Positions 8,318-9,388 of a DNA stretch of 9,388 bases are shown in pieces. The stretch is taken from assembly GCA_002433335.1 (NCBI GenBank), contig DJHY01000066.1, positions 455 to 9,842 on the forward strand, read 5' to 3'. The notes under the pieces were generated by a model. It was not told the origin of the DNA. It saw nothing but the letters and a program-made list of their open reading frames with translations, and did not search any database. Positions within the stretch are counted from its first letter, which is position 1; every line of letters starts with the position of its first letter. Source of the DNA: Rhodospirillaceae bacterium UBA6608 (lineage in GTDB: Bacteria; Pseudomonadota; Alphaproteobacteria; Rhodospirillales_A; Casp-alpha2). Made by a program: the position numbers and the translations under genes.

Positions 8318-8349
8318 GCTTTCCGGTGATGATGCAGCCCGGAAAAGCG

Positions 8350-8379
8350 AAGGGGCGGCACCTTGCGGTGCCGCCCCTT
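8350..8379 (-). terminator. terminator of the OmpA-family lipoprotein gene (- strand)
   Basis: A perfect 13-bp stem (8350-8362 with 8367-8379) around a 4-base loop lies 27 bases past the lipoprotein gene stop. Read on the - strand it is followed by CGCTTTTCC, a modest T-run. Together with 8288-8317 it makes a back-to-back terminator pair between convergent units. Confidence 0.8.
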
Positions 8380-8406
8380 GCCTTGATCGTTTGACCTGAG
8401 TTCGAA

Positions 8407-9240
8407 TTAGAACTGCAGGGTCACGGTCACGCGGCGGTTCTTGGCGTTCTTGACGCCGTCAGCCGTCTTTTCGGCCGGCTCGTCTTCACCGTAGAACTGC
8501 GAGACGATCTTGTCGGCGTCCAGGCCGATTTCCGAGAAGATCTGCTTCACAGCGTCGACGCGCTGTTCGGACAGTTTCCGGTTGTAGGCCTTGTCGCCGG
8601 ACGTGTCGGCGTGACCGGTCAGGATGACAGCCTTGTAGCCGCCCATGGTTTCGGCCATCACCTTGTAGGCAACGGTGGTGGCTTCTTCACCCAACTGGGC
8701 GGTGTTGTGATCGAAGTAGATCACGAAGTCTTTCGCGGCTTTGCCTTTCGGCTTGGCGGCAGCCTTGCCACCCAGGCCCTTCATGGCCGCTTCGAAAGCG
8801 GAACGGCAGGCAGCGATGTCTTCCGGCTGATCGCCTTCTTCCTGTTCCTGCAGCCAGCAATCAAACATGGCCTGCGCCTTGGCAGCCTGTTCCGGCTTGC
8901 TCTTGCCGGCGCCGCCAGCCAGGGCCGCGGTCAGGGCTTTGCGGGCGGCGGTCAGGTCACCCATGGCCGAAGAAGCGATTTTGCGTTCGGCGATGGCCTG
9001 CGGGCCGGTGTCTTTGCCTTCAGCCGCGATTTTCGCGCGGTTGTTGAAATAGATGGCGTCTTCACGGTCCATTTCGTCGTTTTCGAGGCGAGCCAGTTCA
9101 ACATATTCCTTGAACAAGGCTTTCTGGAAGTTGTCACCCTGCAGCTGCATCGTGCGGGTGGAATCCAGGTCGATGCTGGAGCACGCGGCGACAAGCGCGC
9201 CGGTCAGTCCCAAAACAGCAAATCTGCTCAGGAGTTTCAT
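8407..9240 (-). CDS. OmpA-family peptidoglycan-binding lipoprotein
   Basis: Envelope protein that should tether the outer membrane to peptidoglycan. The 277-residue product has a lipoprotein signal peptide (MKLLSRFAVLGLTGALVAAC) with lipobox VAAC and lipid-bearing Cys20, a charged helical N-terminal region (about 30-150) with Ala-rich segments, a Lys/Ala/Gly linker (157-170), and a C-terminal OmpA-like domain (171-277). In the latter, Asp212 in LTGHADTSG and Arg227 in NRKLSEQRVDA match the residues that hold diaminopimelate, and KNAKNRRV closes the domain. It is longer than Pal (about 170 residues) and lacks a beta-barrel. An ATG three codons earlier (9249) abuts AGGAAGG; that purine tract sits at proper distance from the ATG at 9240, which I therefore chose. 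It stands alone, convergent with the kinase operon. The N-terminal half resembles nothing I can name. Confidence 0.93.
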   Translation of the reverse strand: MKLLSRFAVLGLTGALVAACSSIDLDSTRTMQLQGDNFQKALFKEYVELARLENDEMDREDAIYFNNRAKIAAEGKDTGPQAIAERKIASSAMGDLTAARKALTAALAGGAGKSKPEQAAKAQAMFDCWLQEQEEGDQPEDIAACRSAFEAAMKGLGGKAAAKPKGKAAKDFVIYFDHNTAQLGEEATTVAYKVMAETMGGYKAVILTGHADTSGDKAYNRKLSEQRVDAVKQIFSEIGLDADKIVSQFYGEDEPAEKTADGVKNAKNRRVTVTLQF

Positions 9241-9249
9241 TGTAGTCAT

Positions 9250-9388
9250 TCCTTCCTAGGTAACTTGGGTGTGATGGATGTTGCTTAAGGTGCTCTTAGC
9301 CCCCCGGCGAATGGCACGGGTCGATTTTGAACGTTTCGCAATTGGCCCCAATATCGACCGCAGTGGTCCGCCCGCTCGTGCTCCTCGT
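9250..9388 (-). promoter_or_regulatory. upstream region of the lipoprotein gene, with a weak promoter candidate
   Basis: No gene is visible here. On the - strand AGGAAGG (9250-9256) is the ribosome binding site. A possible promoter is TCGACC (9319-9324) and GCTAAG (9295-9300), spaced 18. The same GCTAAG hexamer is the -10 candidate before degP. Consensus agreement is poor, so the promoter is only a suggestion. Confidence 0.25.

Noticed and set aside
8095..8329. Two ORFs (from 8095 and 8127) in the kinase-lipoprotein gap
   Set aside because: Neither has a ribosome binding site; one runs through the terminator and ends in phenylalanines encoded by its T-run, and the sequence is better explained as structured RNA.
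9241..9249. ATG at 9249 as the start of the lipoprotein gene
   Set aside because: The AGGAAGG tract touches this ATG, leaving no spacing; the ATG at 9240 has normal spacing and gives a standard signal peptide.

Overview
The window is GC-rich, with G/C-dominated third codon positions, and its gene set and order suggest an alphaproteobacterium, most likely of the Rhodospirillales/Magnetospirillum type. The reasons are an alphaproteobacterial-looking L17 gene, a Do protease-rarA-crcB-rluC run directly after it, and a DUF2336 protein, a family known mainly from Alphaproteobacteria. The assignment rests on protein recognition by eye and not on a search.

Left part (1-4937, all + strand): rplQ, the usual last gene of the rpoA ribosomal operon, is closed by a strong terminator at 571-597. 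A second unit follows: a periplasmic HtrA/Do serine protease, the AAA+ replication-recombination factor RarA (TTG start overlapping the protease stop), the fluoride channel CrcB/FluC, and an RluC-type 23S rRNA pseudouridine synthase overlapping crcB by one base. These are housekeeping and stress-tolerance genes in very tight packing.

Middle part (4938-8061, + strand): a two-component unit. A 55-codon ORF with a good ribosome binding site (5001-5168) overlaps the start of an OmpR/PhoB-type response regulator (5149-5832). Next comes a DUF2336 helical-repeat protein (5850-7001), then a membrane-free PAS histidine kinase (6994-8061) whose start overlaps the DUF2336 stop. The arrangement suggests that regulator, DUF2336 protein and kinase work together, with the PAS domain and/or the DUF2336 protein giving the input. 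This is the most interesting part of the window.

Right part (8062-9388): a 345-base gap between the kinase and a convergent OmpA-family lipoprotein gene on the - strand. The gap holds a short hairpin just after the kinase stop, a candidate structured RNA (about 8155-8317) ending in a strong terminator with nine T's, and a second terminator facing the other way for the lipoprotein gene. The lipoprotein has a lipobox cysteine, a helical N-terminal half and a C-terminal peptidoglycan-binding domain. The last 139 bases are its upstream region. I saw no tRNA, rRNA, CRISPR array, insertion sequence or prophage gene.
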